Below, piece after piece: positions 33,728 to 45,345 of a stretch of DNA of 64,000 nt. The number at the start of each line of letters is the position of its first letter. Position 1 is the stretch's first letter. The stretch is from Lojkania enalia (lineage: Eukaryota > Ascomycota > Dothideomycetes > Pleosporales), in contig ML986695.1 of assembly GCA_010094045.1 (NCBI GenBank), forward strand, positions 82,643 through 146,642, written 5' to 3'. A model generated the notes under the pieces. That model had not been told where the DNA came from and did not search any database. It worked only from the letters and a program-made list of their open reading frames with translations. A program made the position numbers and the translations under genes.

Positions 33728-34193
33728 GTTGACAGAAAGCTGGGTGGACGCGCCCGACAGCAGTGCAGCAAACAACGCGCGCGAGGGTAGAGACCCGGGA
33801 TAGAATGGTAACCCTTGCAGGTCGTTGAAGCTAAGCTGGCCGCTATATTTCGACAAGTTGTCGGGTGAGGCACCGCATGCTTGGCCGGGCTGCTCAATGC
33901 GTCCATGCGTCTATGCTTCTACCCCAGAAGTTTCACGTCCACTGAAACACGCGCCTAACGGTACGAAATCTAGAGTATGAACGCGAACTAGGATTACAGT
34001 AAATTTGCGCTTTCTACTGTTGCTGACGGCGCTCCAATGTTCTTGTTTACATACTCCCTATTCCTCCAAACCCTTCAAACGCGGGATTCTCCATTCACAG
34101 CCGCCACGGGCTTGCATGGCACTAGCTTTTTTTTCCCTCCCCCGTCACCATGCACCCACAAGCAGCCCCCTTACCGGCCAATGTTGCGCAGCG
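33728..34193. other. Intergenic sequence between gelsolin and ARL2 genes
   Basis: About 470 bp: upstream region of the gelsolin gene and 3' region of the ARL2 gene, which point the same way. No additional gene or motif is seen. Confidence 0.5.
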
Positions 34194-35042
34194 TCAGAAC
34201 AAGAAGAGTCTTGCTTTAGCATCCTGCACCACCCAATCAAGACCCTCCTGCAAATTCAGGCCCGTCATCGCGCTGCACGCCATGATGTTCCATTTGTGTG
34301 TTTTGATCGAGTCCAAGCGGAGGCCCTGTTGGCCGCGTCAATGTCCGACCTGACAACCAGTGGCCCCCCGTCTCCCTTAGGTCCCGTGCTAGGACCTTAA
34401 CTTACCTGTCGAACCTCGTCTTCCGTCATGGCGCCGGGTACATCACTCTTGTTCTTGAAGACTAGCAGGCTCGCGCCCATAAGACGCTAGCAAAGACGCG
34501 TCAGTCCGTTCACGTGTCAGCAGGGCAATGTGGGCATCCGCAAACCTCCTCTAGGAGCAGCCCCTCCAGCTCCTGTCTGCAGTCATCCATGCGTTCGCGG
34601 TCCGTCGCATCAACCACCCAGATAAGCGTGTCCGTCTTCTCAAAGTAGTTCTTCCAGTACGTCCTGAGCGTTTTCTGCCCGCCGACATCCCCTAGTTGCA
34701 CGCATGGTTAGCGCGCTCTCAATTAGATGCTCGAGGATTCAGCAGACGGACAGATGTTTAGCTTGTATCTTCGATCGTCAGTCTTCTTCCATGCACCCAC
34801 GCCTAGCGCATACATACCCGTCGTACTCTATAGTCTTGATGATAAAGCCAAGAGTCGGACTGACGCTGTTGACGTCTTCGTTCATAATTTTCTTCACAAT
34901 GGTTGTCTTTCCCGCATTATCTAAGCCACTTGGTGCCGTTAGCTCCTCTTCCAACGCAGCGTACTCTTGGTGCATTGACTGACAGCATCAATATCCTCAT
35001 TTCCTTGTCCTTCAAGCGTGCTTTCCGTAATATTGACAACAT
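34194..35042 (-). CDS. ARL2: ADP-ribosylation factor-like GTPase ARL2 (Cin4/Alp41 type)
   Basis: Six minus-strand exons encode 181 aa: 35042-34984, 34928-34818, 34766-34750, 34691-34546, 34486-34406, 34325-34194; introns are 55, 51, 58, 59 and 80 bp. Exon 3 is only 17 nt, and all phases join correctly across it. The protein starts [18 protein letters not shown] and has the P-loop GLDNAGKT (21-28), switch II WDVGGQ (63-68) and guanine motif NKSD (123-126), then [17 protein letters not shown]. Residue 2 is Leu, not Gly, so there is no myristoylation site; this matches ARL2 and separates it from ARF. ARL2 works with tubulin cofactors in tubulin folding and with prenyl-binding carriers. Length is close to the family's (about 184 aa). 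Orthology is secure from the intact motifs. Confidence 0.95.
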
Positions 35043-35564
35043 TTTGTTGTTGCGTTATTTGTAGGATCCTTGTAGCGTCGTGGCAGAAGAACTCGCTGGA
35101 TCCGATCGGACAGCCTAGCTACTCGGTTAAACTTTCCTCGCATTGTGAATTGCTCTCAGCAGTGCCTTGACCTTGGCGTAAGTATGCATTAATAAATTAC
35201 TGTCTCTAATGAAGAACTATGTTCAATCAATCACTGCTTCCTTGCCAACCAATTCTAAACCTGGTCCAATAGCTAGCTCTACATTCCTGGGATGGAAAAC
35301 CTGGGAATGGGGAATAAAATCCTCGCCGTAGAAAACAAAACAAAGATTGTGTACAAAAGATCCAATAAATATGGAAGCCCTGCCATGGCAGTACAAAATT
35401 GTCTCTCGAGATAGGCTAATGAAATGCACATAACCCACAACGCCATCCGCCAATGCTACCACCAGCGTTACTTCCCTCCCGAGGCCGGAGCGATGGATCG
35501 GCTGCGAACTAGTACTCTCGTATCGATTCACAATACTATCGTTCGATTTGGGGTTAAACACTAC
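35043..35564. other. Intergenic sequence between ARL2 and PIS1
   Basis: About 520 bp: upstream region of ARL2 and 3' region of PIS1. A minus frame at 35223-35561 has no recognisable features. No RNA gene was seen. Confidence 0.5.
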
Positions 35565-36626
35565 CTAGTGTGCCTTCTTCTTGTTCTTCTTTCTTGGCAG
35601 TCCTTTTTTCCTTCGCTCTTCACGGTCGCCTTCTGCGAGCCACTTGCTCGCTTTTACGAGCTGCACGACGTTGATGTACTGCTTGCCGGCCATGATGGGG
35701 AAGGAGACGATGGCGAGGATCCAGGGAACGCGGGAGTCCATTTTATTTGCCCTATGATATAATGTGTTAGCGTGGTCCACTCACTCAAATGCCAGGGTTG
35801 TGCTTACCGCGCGAGCTCCATGGCTCCTGCTGACCAGGGGCTCGTGAAGAGCAAAGAAGGCTTTGGTGCAGCGGGAGTGCCAGGCGAAAGGGTTGAAGGC
35901 GATTGCGGATCTTTCAGGAGAGTTGGAGAGAGGTATGGAGATGAGAAAGAAAGAAGATAGAGAGCGATGAAGAAGAGCTCGTTCAGAGCGCAAAAGGTAA
36001 AGAGAACTTTCTGTACAGCTATCAGCCAAGATTACGAGGCTTAGGTGAGGTGCGAATGAACCCAACGCACATTGTTCGAGTAATATTGTTTCAGCACCCA
36101 ACTCCGGCTCTCATCAACGTTCTTGTGGCTCTGTCCAACCTCACCCATGCTCAGCGTGGCATACATGTGCATATAGTGGCTCGCCAGGTCCAAGCTGATC
36201 AAACCCTGGAAGATTAAACTCCAGCGCGGGAATGCGCTCGCCAGAAAAACGAGCAGGCAAGACGTGGTGCATCGATCAGTCACCATATCCAGAACGGCGC
36301 CAAACTTAGTGCTTTGTTCGAATTTTCGCGCCGCGAGGCCGTCGAGTGCGTCAAGAAGGCAGGATACGCTATAGAGGAGGGAACATGTGCGTGGGTGGAG
36401 GGGCATGTAATATAGAGAGGCAACAGCGAGGACGACGCGGGAGTAGCCTGCAGAAGGGTTAGTTCCAACGACACATTGCGGATGCCATATACAAGTGCTG
36501 CGAGGTTGAGAACGCACCGATAAGGTTAGGGATGAAAAGGAAAATGTTCTCTGCTTCGTCCTTATCGGCCTTCGACGGCCTAACAACGCTGCCATTGCCA
36601 TTTGCTAAGGGTCGTTCTAACGCCAT
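35565..36626 (-). CDS. PIS1: CDP-diacylglycerol--inositol 3-phosphatidyltransferase (phosphatidylinositol synthase)
   Basis: Four minus-strand exons, 36626-36518, 36447-36071, 36010-35808 and 35751-35565, with introns of 70, 60 and 56 bp encode 291 aa. The CDP-alcohol phosphotransferase signature D-x2-DG-x2-AR-x8-G-x3-D-x3-D is complete (D69, D72, G73, A76, R77, G86, D90, D94 in LLDALDGLAARKFEQ...). These Asp residues bind metal and the CDP-lipid. Several hydrophobic membrane segments follow (LVFLASAFPRWSLIF; VLFTFCALNELFFIALYLL; WILAIVSFPIMAGKQYINVV), ending in a Lys/Arg-rich tail (RKKGLPRKKNKKKAH). The enzyme makes phosphatidylinositol from CDP-diacylglycerol and myo-inositol in the ER. The last exons look like separate short frames unless spliced; the CG|G codon over the last intron restores AMELARANKMDS. 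Confidence 0.95.
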
Positions 36627-37531
36627 TGCGGGAGTGTACGGATGGTGTTGGTTGGGTTTGTTCTGGTACTAGTCGCTTGAGATATGCGCGCTCAAACCAC
36701 CTCACTGTCGCTGTATCGTCGAAATTGCTCGTTGTCTATTGCTGCTGTGCCGCTTCCTCTCCCTCCAGTCTCTAAGACGCCGGAGATGGAAGCGGGACGT
36801 GTAGCGCTCGTGAAGCTTCTGTGGGTCGCCTAAGCTTACTCGGCGGCCTGCAGAAAGCGGGGCACACGATAGATATATACCTCTCAAAGAAGAAGTCAGC
36901 GATAACGGTAGGCGTCGGTGGACTCCTTCGAAAACACTTGATCAGGGAGAATTTCGATGATAAGCCGATAACAACGAGCTCAGGAGCTAGGGCCAAAGGC
37001 GGATTAGGGCTGCGTTGTGGAGCAGGGAGACGCGGTATTGGGACGCAAGCGGTTGCACCAAGCACGGATGGTACGAAGACAAGTAAAAAGAAGAGTACGC
37101 AAAGGAGAGTGCGAAGTGGAAGGCGCGTTGTCGAGGGTGGTGAGACGACGTGCCTAGGAAATTGGGGTTGAGATTTATTTCACGAAACATTTGGTCCGCA
37201 AGCTCCCGGGTTCAGTCTAGCTGGTTTCGGAAATCTATCTTGACTTTCTTGGCGGGTTGAAGTAACTTGGACATCATTCTCACGACACAAGCAAGGGGGA
37301 AAGGAGAGATATGGCAACCATAACCATTCATATCCATAGCAAAGCCATCCAAGCCATCTGAAGCTCTTTTCTGCGTCGACAAGCATTTACTATAAACGTT
37401 CGCAAGTCAAGGCAGTCCCCGACAACCTGCCATTGAGCATTCCCATTCCCAAATTGCATCCAAGCTACCAGGTCACATAGATGGTTCAGATGAGCCGGGG
37501 CACTTAATATGACCAAACAGAAATCGCAGCC
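36627..37531. other. Intergenic sequence between PIS1 and DRS1
   Basis: About 0.9 kb: PIS1 upstream region (C/T-rich on the minus strand) and DRS1 3' region. Frames at 36821-37171 (plus) and 36772-37065 (minus) lack motifs and overlap each other; not called. Confidence 0.45.
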
Positions 37532-40018
37532 TCAATTTGCCATTCCAGCTTTCTTTGCCTTGTTCTTTCCTTTTGCATCCTTACCCTTGGTTGACTTCAT
37601 TCCTCTCTGGTCCTTCCCCTTCTTCCAAACGTTTCCCTCGTTCCTAGCATCCCTAAGCTCCAATTTCTTCTTGTCCTTACTACTAAGCTTCCGCTTCCCT
37701 TTCTTGATTGCTTGAGGACCATTGAGCTCTTCTGCTCCTTTGGCCTTGGATAATTTCTTGTCCCTCTCCGACTCGAACCACGTGCGCTTCGGTCTAGATT
37801 TGATTTCGTCTTCGTGGATAATGAGATTTTCGCTGCGTTTCAGCTGGCGTTCTGTAATGCTCAATGCCCGTTCTTCTTTCTCTTCTTCCAGTACCTCCTC
37901 TATCTCGTCTTCTAATTCCTTGAGGGTCTTTATCCCCTTGTCGACTTCATCTACAGGGACCTGACGACTGATTACCTTCGCACCCTGCGCGCGGGCAGCT
38001 TTGACAGCTGCCTTGACGACTTTGCGGTCAGGTTCCGCAGCGATCGTACACGCACGACCCGACCGTCCGGCACGCGCCGTACGACCGACACGATGGAGGT
38101 AGATTTCGTGGGTTTGAGGCGCTTCATAGTTGATGACTGTCGAAACGTTCTTGATGTCGAGACCACGAGAAGCGACATCGGTAGCCAGAAGGTACTCTGA
38201 TTTCCCAGAACGGAAAGACTCGACAGCTTGGATACGCTGGCGCATTTCAGTATATACACTTGGACCATATTCATGCTGGAATTGACTTACCTGTTCTTGG
38301 CTCATATTGCCATGTAGCTCGCTTGCCTTCAGTCCACAAAGCGCAAATACAATCCTAACCCTATGTGCCTCCCTCTTTTTCCTGAAAAAGATAATAACTC
38401 TTTCGGTGTATACCTTTTGGCAGACATACAGAAGATAAGCTAATCGCCTATCCTCTTTTCCGTGTCTCAAGCGTATGAATTCTTGAACTAGGCCCGAAAC
38501 CGTCTGCATTTTTGAATTAACCATCAGCCTTACAGGCCGGTTCATGCCAACTCGGATCAAATTATCAATAGAACTAGTCATTGTCGCAGAGAACAGCATC
38601 GTCTGCCTCGATTTCGGAATTGTGGTCAGGATCTCGTTCAACTGACTCTCAAACCCTTCTTCGAGCATTCGGTCAGCCTCGTCGAGAACAAGGATCTCCA
38701 AGTTCTCAACTTGGAATGCAGCTGAGTTATTCATGTGATCGATGAAACGACCAGGGGTAGCGATAACAACATCTGGTCGCGATTTAAGGACAGCTTCTTG
38801 TTCGCGCAAGGAAAATCCACCAGCCAACTGTGCAAAGGTGGTGTCGGTAAAAGCGGCTAGCCTTTTAGCGACATTGAAACACTGCACAGCCAGTTCACGA
38901 GTAGGGACAAAGATCGCAACACGAGTAGTCGGAATCTTCTTCGGGCAGTAGAGGAGCCGTTCGAGAATGGGAATAAGGAAGGCAGCTGTTTTACCAGAAC
39001 CGGTGACAGCACCTCCAACTACATCATTTCCTTGAAGTGCAATGGGAATGGTTTTGAGCTGGATAGGAGTGGGTTCTGTGAAGCCCACAGACGCTAAGCC
39101 TTTAAGAGTTGGTCTTGAGAGTGACATGGACTGGAACGATCCTGCGTCCTTAGGGCCTGTTTTCCTCAGTAGAACGCTTTCTTCGGGAGCAAAAAATTCA
39201 GCACTCTTCTTCGCTTCCACAGCATCTCCCTCTTCGCTCTCGTCCTCTGATGCCGATGGTTCAGCGTCCATGGGGTGTGGCACAGGAGCAGCAACAGACT
39301 CATTATCTGAGCTGTCTATAATAGTTATGCCCTTCTGCTCTGCATTTCTACCCCTAATCCTGCTATTTGAACCTCCGTTTTCTTCGCCTTCGTCCTCGTC
39401 CTTGTCTTCTTCCTCGCTCTGAGCACGCATGCCAAACGCGTCGTCGGCAAGCAATTCATCATCCTCTCCAAAGCCTTCAAAATCTGCATCATCTACCTCT
39501 TCTTCGGATTCTTCCTTCTCACAAATATGTTCAGCTTCCTCAGCTATCTTCCTTTCTTGTCGCCTCCTCTCGATGATCTCGCCGACGTCGACCGCAATAC
39601 TCCTCGGCGCCGCATTTTTCCTCTCCCCTTCAACGGCATTTCCATTACTCCAACCATTAAATTCATCGACAAAGCCAATATCTATATCCCCGACCTGGAA
39701 CTCAAAATCACTCGCAATATCATTGCCGTCCTCTAGGTTTTCTGCCTGTACGTGGGTTCGATCTTCTTCATCCTCGTCCTTGTCCTCGGAAACCCTTGCT
39801 TTCTGGCCTTCCTTCTTCATCTTATCTTTCTTCGATTTCTTTCTTGCAGCTCCTTTGGGCTCGCTGTTTAAGTCCGGGCTCTCAGTAAACTTTCGCTTTT
39901 TGCCTCGCCCAGCCAGTTTATTCATGTTGCGCGGAAGGTCCTCAAAACTGCTATCACCGGACACTTCATCATGGTCAGAGATGGTAAAAACAAAATCGTC
40001 ATCCTTTTGTGGTGCCAT
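37532..40018 (-). CDS. DRS1: DEAD-box ATP-dependent RNA helicase DRS1 (DDX27 type)
   Basis: Minus-strand exons 40018-38291 and 38236-37532 flank a 54-bp intron (GTAAGT...GCGCCAG) and encode 810 aa. Residues 1-290 are an acidic/basic low-complexity N region. The core has the Q motif (GFTEPTPIQ, 312-320), motif I (AVTGSGKT, 337-344), PTRELA (372-377), TPGR (421-424), DEAD (446-449), SAT (477-479), motif V ([10 protein letters not shown], 594-603) and motif VI ([13 protein letters not shown], from 624). The C tail is Lys-rich and coiled ([19 protein letters not shown]), as in Drs1/DDX27, which acts in nucleolar 60S-subunit assembly. The intron is a multiple of three and stop-free, so reading through would insert 18 residues ([18 protein letters not shown]) between NMSQEQ and RIQAVESF; known Drs1 proteins lack such an insert. 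Confidence 0.95.
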   Translation of the reverse strand: MAPQKDDDFVFTISDHDEVSGDSSFEDLPRNMNKLAGRGKKRKFTESPDLNSEPKGAARKKSKKDKMKKEGQKARVSEDKDEDEEDRTHVQAENLEDGNDIASDFEFQVGDIDIGFVDEFNGWSNGNAVEGERKNAAPRSIAVDVGEIIERRRQERKIAEEAEHICEKEESEEEVDDADFEGFGEDDELLADDAFGMRAQSEEEDKDEDEGEENGGSNSRIRGRNAEQKGITIIDSSDNESVAAPVPHPMDAEPSASEDESEEGDAVEAKKSAEFFAPEESVLLRKTGPKDAGSFQSMSLSRPTLKGLASVGFTEPTPIQLKTIPIALQGNDVVGGAVTGSGKTAAFLIPILERLLYCPKKIPTTRVAIFVPTRELAVQCFNVAKRLAAFTDTTFAQLAGGFSLREQEAVLKSRPDVVIATPGRFIDHMNNSAAFQVENLEILVLDEADRMLEEGFESQLNEILTTIPKSRQTMLFSATMTSSIDNLIRVGMNRPVRLMVNSKMQTVSGLVQEFIRLRHGKEDRRLAYLLYVCQKVYTERVIIFFRKKREAHRVRIVFALCGLKASELHGNMSQEQVSQFQHEYGPSVYTEMRQRIQAVESFRSGKSEYLLATDVASRGLDIKNVSTVINYEAPQTHEIYLHRVGRTARAGRSGRACTIAAEPDRKVVKAAVKAARAQGAKVISRQVPVDEVDKGIKTLKELEDEIEEVLEEEKEERALSITERQLKRSENLIIHEDEIKSRPKRTWFESERDKKLSKAKGAEELNGPQAIKKGKRKLSSKDKKKLELRDARNEGNVWKKGKDQRGMKSTKGKDAKGKNKAKKAGMAN

Positions 40019-41500
40019 GATACTTTGTAAGCCACAGTTAACGCTGGACTCGAGATGGCGAGATTATTTGGACGTCTAAAACTTGCGGCAGAAAAAGTTC
40101 GGAATTGCTCTAGCGAAAAACTTGGCGGCTCTGCCCGCAGGCGGTGAGGGCCATGTCCACGCTACAGCAGTGCCGGAGCGGCAGAACTTGTAGCCGACTG
40201 ATGAATCGAGTATGTTGGAGATATAAAGGCCGCGACAGTCTCATTGGAAGAGTAAAAAGCCACGAATAATTTAATTTAGTCAAAACGGCAAGAAAGCTTC
40301 GCGTTGACCGAAGTATTCTATCGAGGGGTTGGCGAGGCGTGTCACGCTCGTGTGCAGAAAAACACCAAATCAGCAGCTAATTGGTGACGTACAAGAACGA
40401 GAGCTTCCTACAATATATGGATGGCCTTTATAAGCGAGGGCTACATCCTACAAGAGCTATAATACCAAAATTCGCCTTAAATATCTCCTCTGAAGTAGGT
40501 AAAAACTAGACTAACATACCTTCCAAGCAAGCGGTCCACTCCATCAACAAAACGCAACATAGGAGCTTTCAACGACAATAATACAACAAAACAATAAGAA
40601 TACGGCCCAAAACGAGAATCAAGTAAACTTAGCCCTCTCAGCTACCAAAAGAGGCCAAATAAATAGCGAGAGGCGCGCTGCCTTAATACTTAATATAATT
40701 CGAACAACTGTACATCGACAACTGTTAGACACACCCTACCCGGAACTATTCGAGCTAATCGAGCCTTGGGATAGTACGCACCTGCAATGGGAACAGAACA
40801 GGGAAGCACGGAACTAGGAAGAAGGTCAGGAGACTGGCTCAGTAGCTCAGTGAGACTGAGCCACTGAGCGACCCCAACTACGAAGGAAACCAATTTGTAT
40901 TTAATGGCCTTACGGTTCACTCTTAGTTACTTCCTTGTAGTCAATTTAAATATCCTTTGCACATACTACTTGCGCACTTCCGTCGTAAACCCTATAGAAG
41001 CACAGGCACGTGATCACGCCTAGTCATCACCCTCCCGCCTCGACACCCGCGTCGTAACACTTTAACTACCTTCGTGTGGTTGGAAGGAAGCTATACCATT
41101 CGACTACCCTGGTTATGAAGAAAGAGCTGCCAACAGTAAGTAACTCGGAATACTCATGGAAGCAGAACGTTAGGATCGGCAAGCAGAGCAACCCCCTCAG
41201 GAGATGCCTCTTATATAACGATCACCGGTATGCAAAACGAAATGGCCTAATAGAGATAACAACTAGCGTAGGCACACGAGCGTATAGAACAGCTAAATAG
41301 CAATTAAGAAATCCTTATCAAAAGTCTTAAGAATGTATTATAAGAAATGGCTGTAATATCTAATAGTTTTGAGTCACGGGTTGATCATATAGAGTCGCCT
41401 GACATAGGGTTGAAATAACCGAATCGTACCCAGCAGGGATGGTAGCGATTCGTCTCTATCAACTATCTTCTTACAGAACACAGAATATACGAACATTTTA
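40019..41500. other. Transition from gene block to AT-rich block, no supported gene
   Basis: DRS1 upstream region followed by gradually more AT-rich DNA. 40690-41070 has a more GC-balanced, repeat-like appearance, with a segment beginning near TGTTAGACACACCC and ending near GTCGTAACA, which could be a solo LTR, but no flanking duplication is seen. No gene is supported. Confidence 0.35.
40837..40869. repeat. 15-bp inverted repeat (hairpin) with internal duplication
   Basis: GCTCAGTAGCTCAGT, a 3-base GAG loop, and ACTGAGCCACTGAGC pair at 14 of 15 positions. Each arm itself repeats GCTCAGT/ACTGAGC twice. It could form a cruciform or an RNA hairpin. No tRNA-like flanking structure was found. Confidence 0.75.
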
Positions 41501-42254
41501 GCCCTACTACTCTATCTATTATTGCTACGCTGTAATCTATTATACTAGCCTATTATATTCGAATCGCTTAAGCCACTTAGAATAGTCTAGTAACAATTTC
41601 TAATATTATAAATACGTCTTCTACCCTTCTTAATCTAATAGCCGGCTCTATCAGACGTGTAAAGATTCTAATATATTATAGATATCCCTAGTAGAATTTC
41701 TATACTAGACTCTATTAAAGTTTAGAACTCTATATAGTTAATAGAATAAGATTAATATAAAGTATAAAATATATTTAATAGCTCGGTTAATTAAATAACT
41801 AAGTAGAAGAAATAGTAGAAAAACTAAATTATATTTAATAATTTTATAACTCTAACCTTTATAGCTTTTTATAGTTAACTTAAATATCCTTTATATACTA
41901 TACTTAACGTATTTTATAAACGAGTCGCCTACTTAAATAAGTTGCCTACTTTTACTAAGAAGTTATATTTTATCTACTTATAATATAATATAGTAACTAC
42001 TTTAACTTTAATTAATCTATTAAAAAGGTTAGATATTACTAGCTATTTTAGCTATTAGTTAAGATTAAATTTAGAATATATAAAGTATTATAGCTATTTA
42101 TAATATTTTTTAAATAATATTTAAAAACTAGTATACTAGTAAACTTTTATAATATAATTATAAGTCTAATTTAAAGAAGCTTATAAAGCTAGAAGAATTA
42201 ACTATAATATAGTATATACTAGACTTATTATCTTATAAATACTCTTCTATAATT

Positions 42255-42565
42255 AATAGTAACGTATTCTACTATCGAAGCGGCTAAACTATTAAAGCGG
42301 CTACTTTTCCTTAGTATTATAAACACTATATATAAACTATAATAAATCTATAATATAATCTTCTATTAATTTAATAAGAAGGTAGAATTAAGCTTACCTT
42401 ATAGGCGTATAAATTAGGCTAATTTAAGAGCGTATAATACGCTACTATAGCTTTTAATATATAATATTAACAACTCTCTACTCAACTTTATAGAATTATA
42501 TTTCGCTCTTATATATAACTAAATTACTAGAAGTTTATAATAACCGAAGAATAAATAATTATATA
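42255..42565 (+). repeat. 5' end fragment of pogo-like element (duplicate of 43677-43985)
   Basis: About 300 bp nearly identical to 43677-43985 in the same orientation, starting with the GCGGCTAAACTATTAAAGCG terminal repeat. It is cut at about 42565, where the inverted 3' end of the next element starts. Confidence 0.7.
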
Positions 42566-43676
42566 ACGTATTCTACTATTAAAGTAGTTAAACTATTAAA
42601 GCGGCTAAATTATTAAAACGGCTACTTTTTTTTAGCGCAACGAATACTATATATAAAAAGTTAATTTACTTAATATTAATAAGAGATTCTATATATAATA
42701 TACTTTTATCTAATTTAGAATTTTCCCTACTATCCTTTTAGCACGTACGAGCGTTATACCTAGTCTTATTATAGTTACTATAGTAGCGTTAAACTGGTTA
42801 AGCTCTTTTTTAAATATTAGTACTACGAGTCTTTTTAAAGGGTTAAGAGTTTATAGATACTTTAGTAGCTATATATAAAGATCCCTTACTATATAATACT
42901 ATACTACTATACTAAATATACTTTCTTTTACACGTTTTACACTTAGTTACTTCTTCTAATTACCTTTTAAGCTTAGAGTTACAAGCTTAAAAAAGCGTAT
43001 TCTAATATAGTATTAACTTAGCACTTTTTATAAACTATAAGAATTCTTCTTATACCTCTTTTAGTAATTATATAAAGAACTTTTATATAAGTATTAATTA
43101 TAACCTAAATTTATATATATTACTTAGAGTTTTAGACTATTAGAAATCTTCTTATAGAAGTAGTTCTAGTAGAATATATAGTTATATATTAAGACGATTT
43201 AATACAACCTATACGTTTAAAGGAATAATTCCTATTACTTTAAAGGCCCTTTAATAGTTCTTATACGTAAATACGTTAAAAAACGCGTTTTTAAAGGCTA
43301 GAAAAAAGCCTTTTTTATTAATATAGTAGACGTATTAGTATACTAAGTCTTATATATACTATAAGTATATTAGCTTTAATAGTAAAAAGTAAACTATATA
43401 AAAAGGCTAAAGTATATATAATAAAGAAGAAGGTATATAAAGTATTAGAATCTTTTATATAAGATAGTAATCTTTAAATTTCTAGTTAAGGTAGTTTTTA
43501 TAGCCGTCTAAAATAAGTAGTTTATATAACTCTACTTAATATATCTTTATATACTTATTAAAGTACTTTAACTATTTAAAATTAAGTACGTTATTTATTT
43601 AACTATTTTTAGAGACTAAAATTTTCTAATTATATAATATACCTACTTCTTTATATTATATAGAAATATAGATAAT
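42566..43676 (-). mobile_element. Truncated pogo/Fot-like DDE transposon, minus orientation
   Basis: Starts with a terminal repeat (AGCGGCTAAATTATTAAAACGG region, about 42570-42630) and carries the 3' half of a transposase on the minus strand. It is the inverted counterpart of 43677-45066 plus 52150-52530. The 5' half is missing at 43676. Heavily stop-riddled; not functional. Confidence 0.7.
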
Positions 43677-45066
43677 ATATTCTACTATCGAAGCGGCTAA
43701 ATTATCGAAGCGGCTACTTTTTCTTAGCATTATAAATACTACGTACAAACTATAATAAATCTATAATACAACCTTCTATTAATTTAATAAGAAGGTAGAA
43801 TTAAGCTTACCTTATAGGCGTATAAATTAGGCCAGTTTAAAAGTATATAATACGCTGCTATAGCTTTTAATATATAATATTAATAACTCTCTACTTAACT
43901 TTACGAAATTACGTTTCGCTCTTATATACAACTAAATTACTAGAAGCTTATAATAACTAAAGAATAAACAATTATATAATATATTCTTAACCTTAATTTA
44001 TAAGAATTTACACTCTAGCTATATAAGGTAGTAGATATAGTAGATAAACTATTAGATATATATAGTAGAATACTTATAGAAAAGAATTAGTTTAAACGAT
44101 TTATAGCGCATATAAATAAGTTTAAAATAGCCTTTAATTAAGTAAAAGATTACTAAAGAATAAAATAAGAGAATCTAGAGGTTATTAATATATAGTTTAA
44201 ACTCGTATAGATTATAATTGCGAAATATAGTATATATAATAATAATATCTACAATTTTAATAAGATAAGCTTTTAGATAGATATTATTAGTACTATAAAG
44301 GTTGTTATAGGTTTAAAATATTATATAAAGTCTACTTTTATATAGCTAGATAATTATAAGTAGATTATAATTATTTAGAATATTTATACTACTACGTACG
44401 TAATTCTACTATTTATTATTTATAAAGGACGCGTTTATATCTCTATATAATATAAAGAAGTAGGTATACTATATAATTGGAAAATTTCAGTCTCTAAGAA
44501 CGGCTGGATAAATAATATACTTAGTTTTAAGTAGTTAAAGTACTTTAATAAGTATATAAAAATACGTTAGATAGAATTATATAGTCTACTTATTTTAGAC
44601 AGCTATAAAAGCTACCTTAACTAGGAATTTAAAAATTACTACCTTATATAAAAGATTCTAATACTTTATATATCTTCTTATTTATTATATATACTTTAGC
44701 CTTTTAATATAGTTTACTTCTTACTGTTAAAGCTGAAGTACTTATAATATATATAAGACTTAGCGTGCTAACGCGTCTACTATATTAATAAAGAAGGCTT
44801 TCTTCCAGCTTTTAAAAACGTGTTTTTTAATATATTTATATATAAGAACTATTAAAAGGCTTTTAAAGTAATAGGAATTATTCCTCTAAATATATAGGTT
44901 ATATTAAACTATTTTAATATATAACTATATACCCTACTAAAACTACTTTTATAAGAAGATTCTTAATAGTCTAAAACTCTAAGTAATATATATAAATTTA
45001 GGTTATAATTAATACTTATATAAAAGTTCTTTATATAATTACTAAAAGAGGTATAAGAAGAATTCT
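43677..45066 (+). mobile_element. Pogo/Fot-like DDE transposon, 5' part, interrupted by chromovirus copies
   Basis: Begins with the terminal repeat GAAGCGGCTAAATTATCG. Through stop codons the plus strand still reads a pogo-type (DDE_1) transposase C-terminal region around 44570-44900: LLILDSYKSY, then ILQPFN, then YYINKEGFLPAFKNAFF and VIGIIPLN. These match the LLxLDGHxSH, LQPLDV and FLPAFxxAF-GLVP blocks of fungal pogo/Fot transposases in order. The element stops at about 45066, where an LTR starts, and resumes at about 52150. Not functional. Confidence 0.75.
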
Positions 45067-45345
45067 TATAATAGCGTAGGTAAGATAATAGATCTAAATA
45101 CGGTATAAATCTACTTAGAGGTATATAGGAGTATGTAGGGGATTAGAGACCTGGGAATTCTATTAACACCTATAGGCCTTATACGAAAGGATATAGAAGA
45201 ACTACTAAGCTACTTATAAGGGAGTATATAACTATATACGGAAGGGAAAAGGGGTAGAACTAGGGGTAAGATAAGATAAGCAAAAAGTTTTAGGATAAGA
45301 TTATATATAAAGCTTTTCGTGGAACGATTTCTTTGCATTATTATA
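45067..45345 (-). repeat. LTR of left (minus) chromovirus copy
   Basis: About 279 bp inverted with respect to 51871-52149. The outer end reads TATAATAGCG (TG to TA by transition) and the inner end follows ACCCCCCTCC, the complement of a polypurine tract. It keeps more C and G than the right copy. Confidence 0.65.

Noticed and set aside
32496..33803. Plus-strand open frame of 435 codons
   Set aside because: It lies opposite the Ser/Pro-rich part of the gelsolin gene; low-complexity codons there leave the other strand open. It has no domain and no promoter.
34778..34975. Short GTPase-like fragment suggesting a pseudogene
   Set aside because: Once six exons are joined, a complete ARL2 with all motifs results.
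35565..35780. Separate short membrane protein
   Set aside because: Splicing from 35808 to 35751 with a CG|G codon joins it in frame to the phosphatidylinositol synthase; it is the last PIS1 exon.
39429..40079. Plus-strand frame of 216 codons rich in Ser
   Set aside because: It is the complement of the acidic Glu/Asp-rich N terminus of DRS1, which yields poly-Ser on the opposite strand.
40723..41060. Solo LTR (TGTTAGAC...GTAACA)
   Set aside because: The ends look LTR-like, but the flanking five bases do not match and no second copy was seen in the window.
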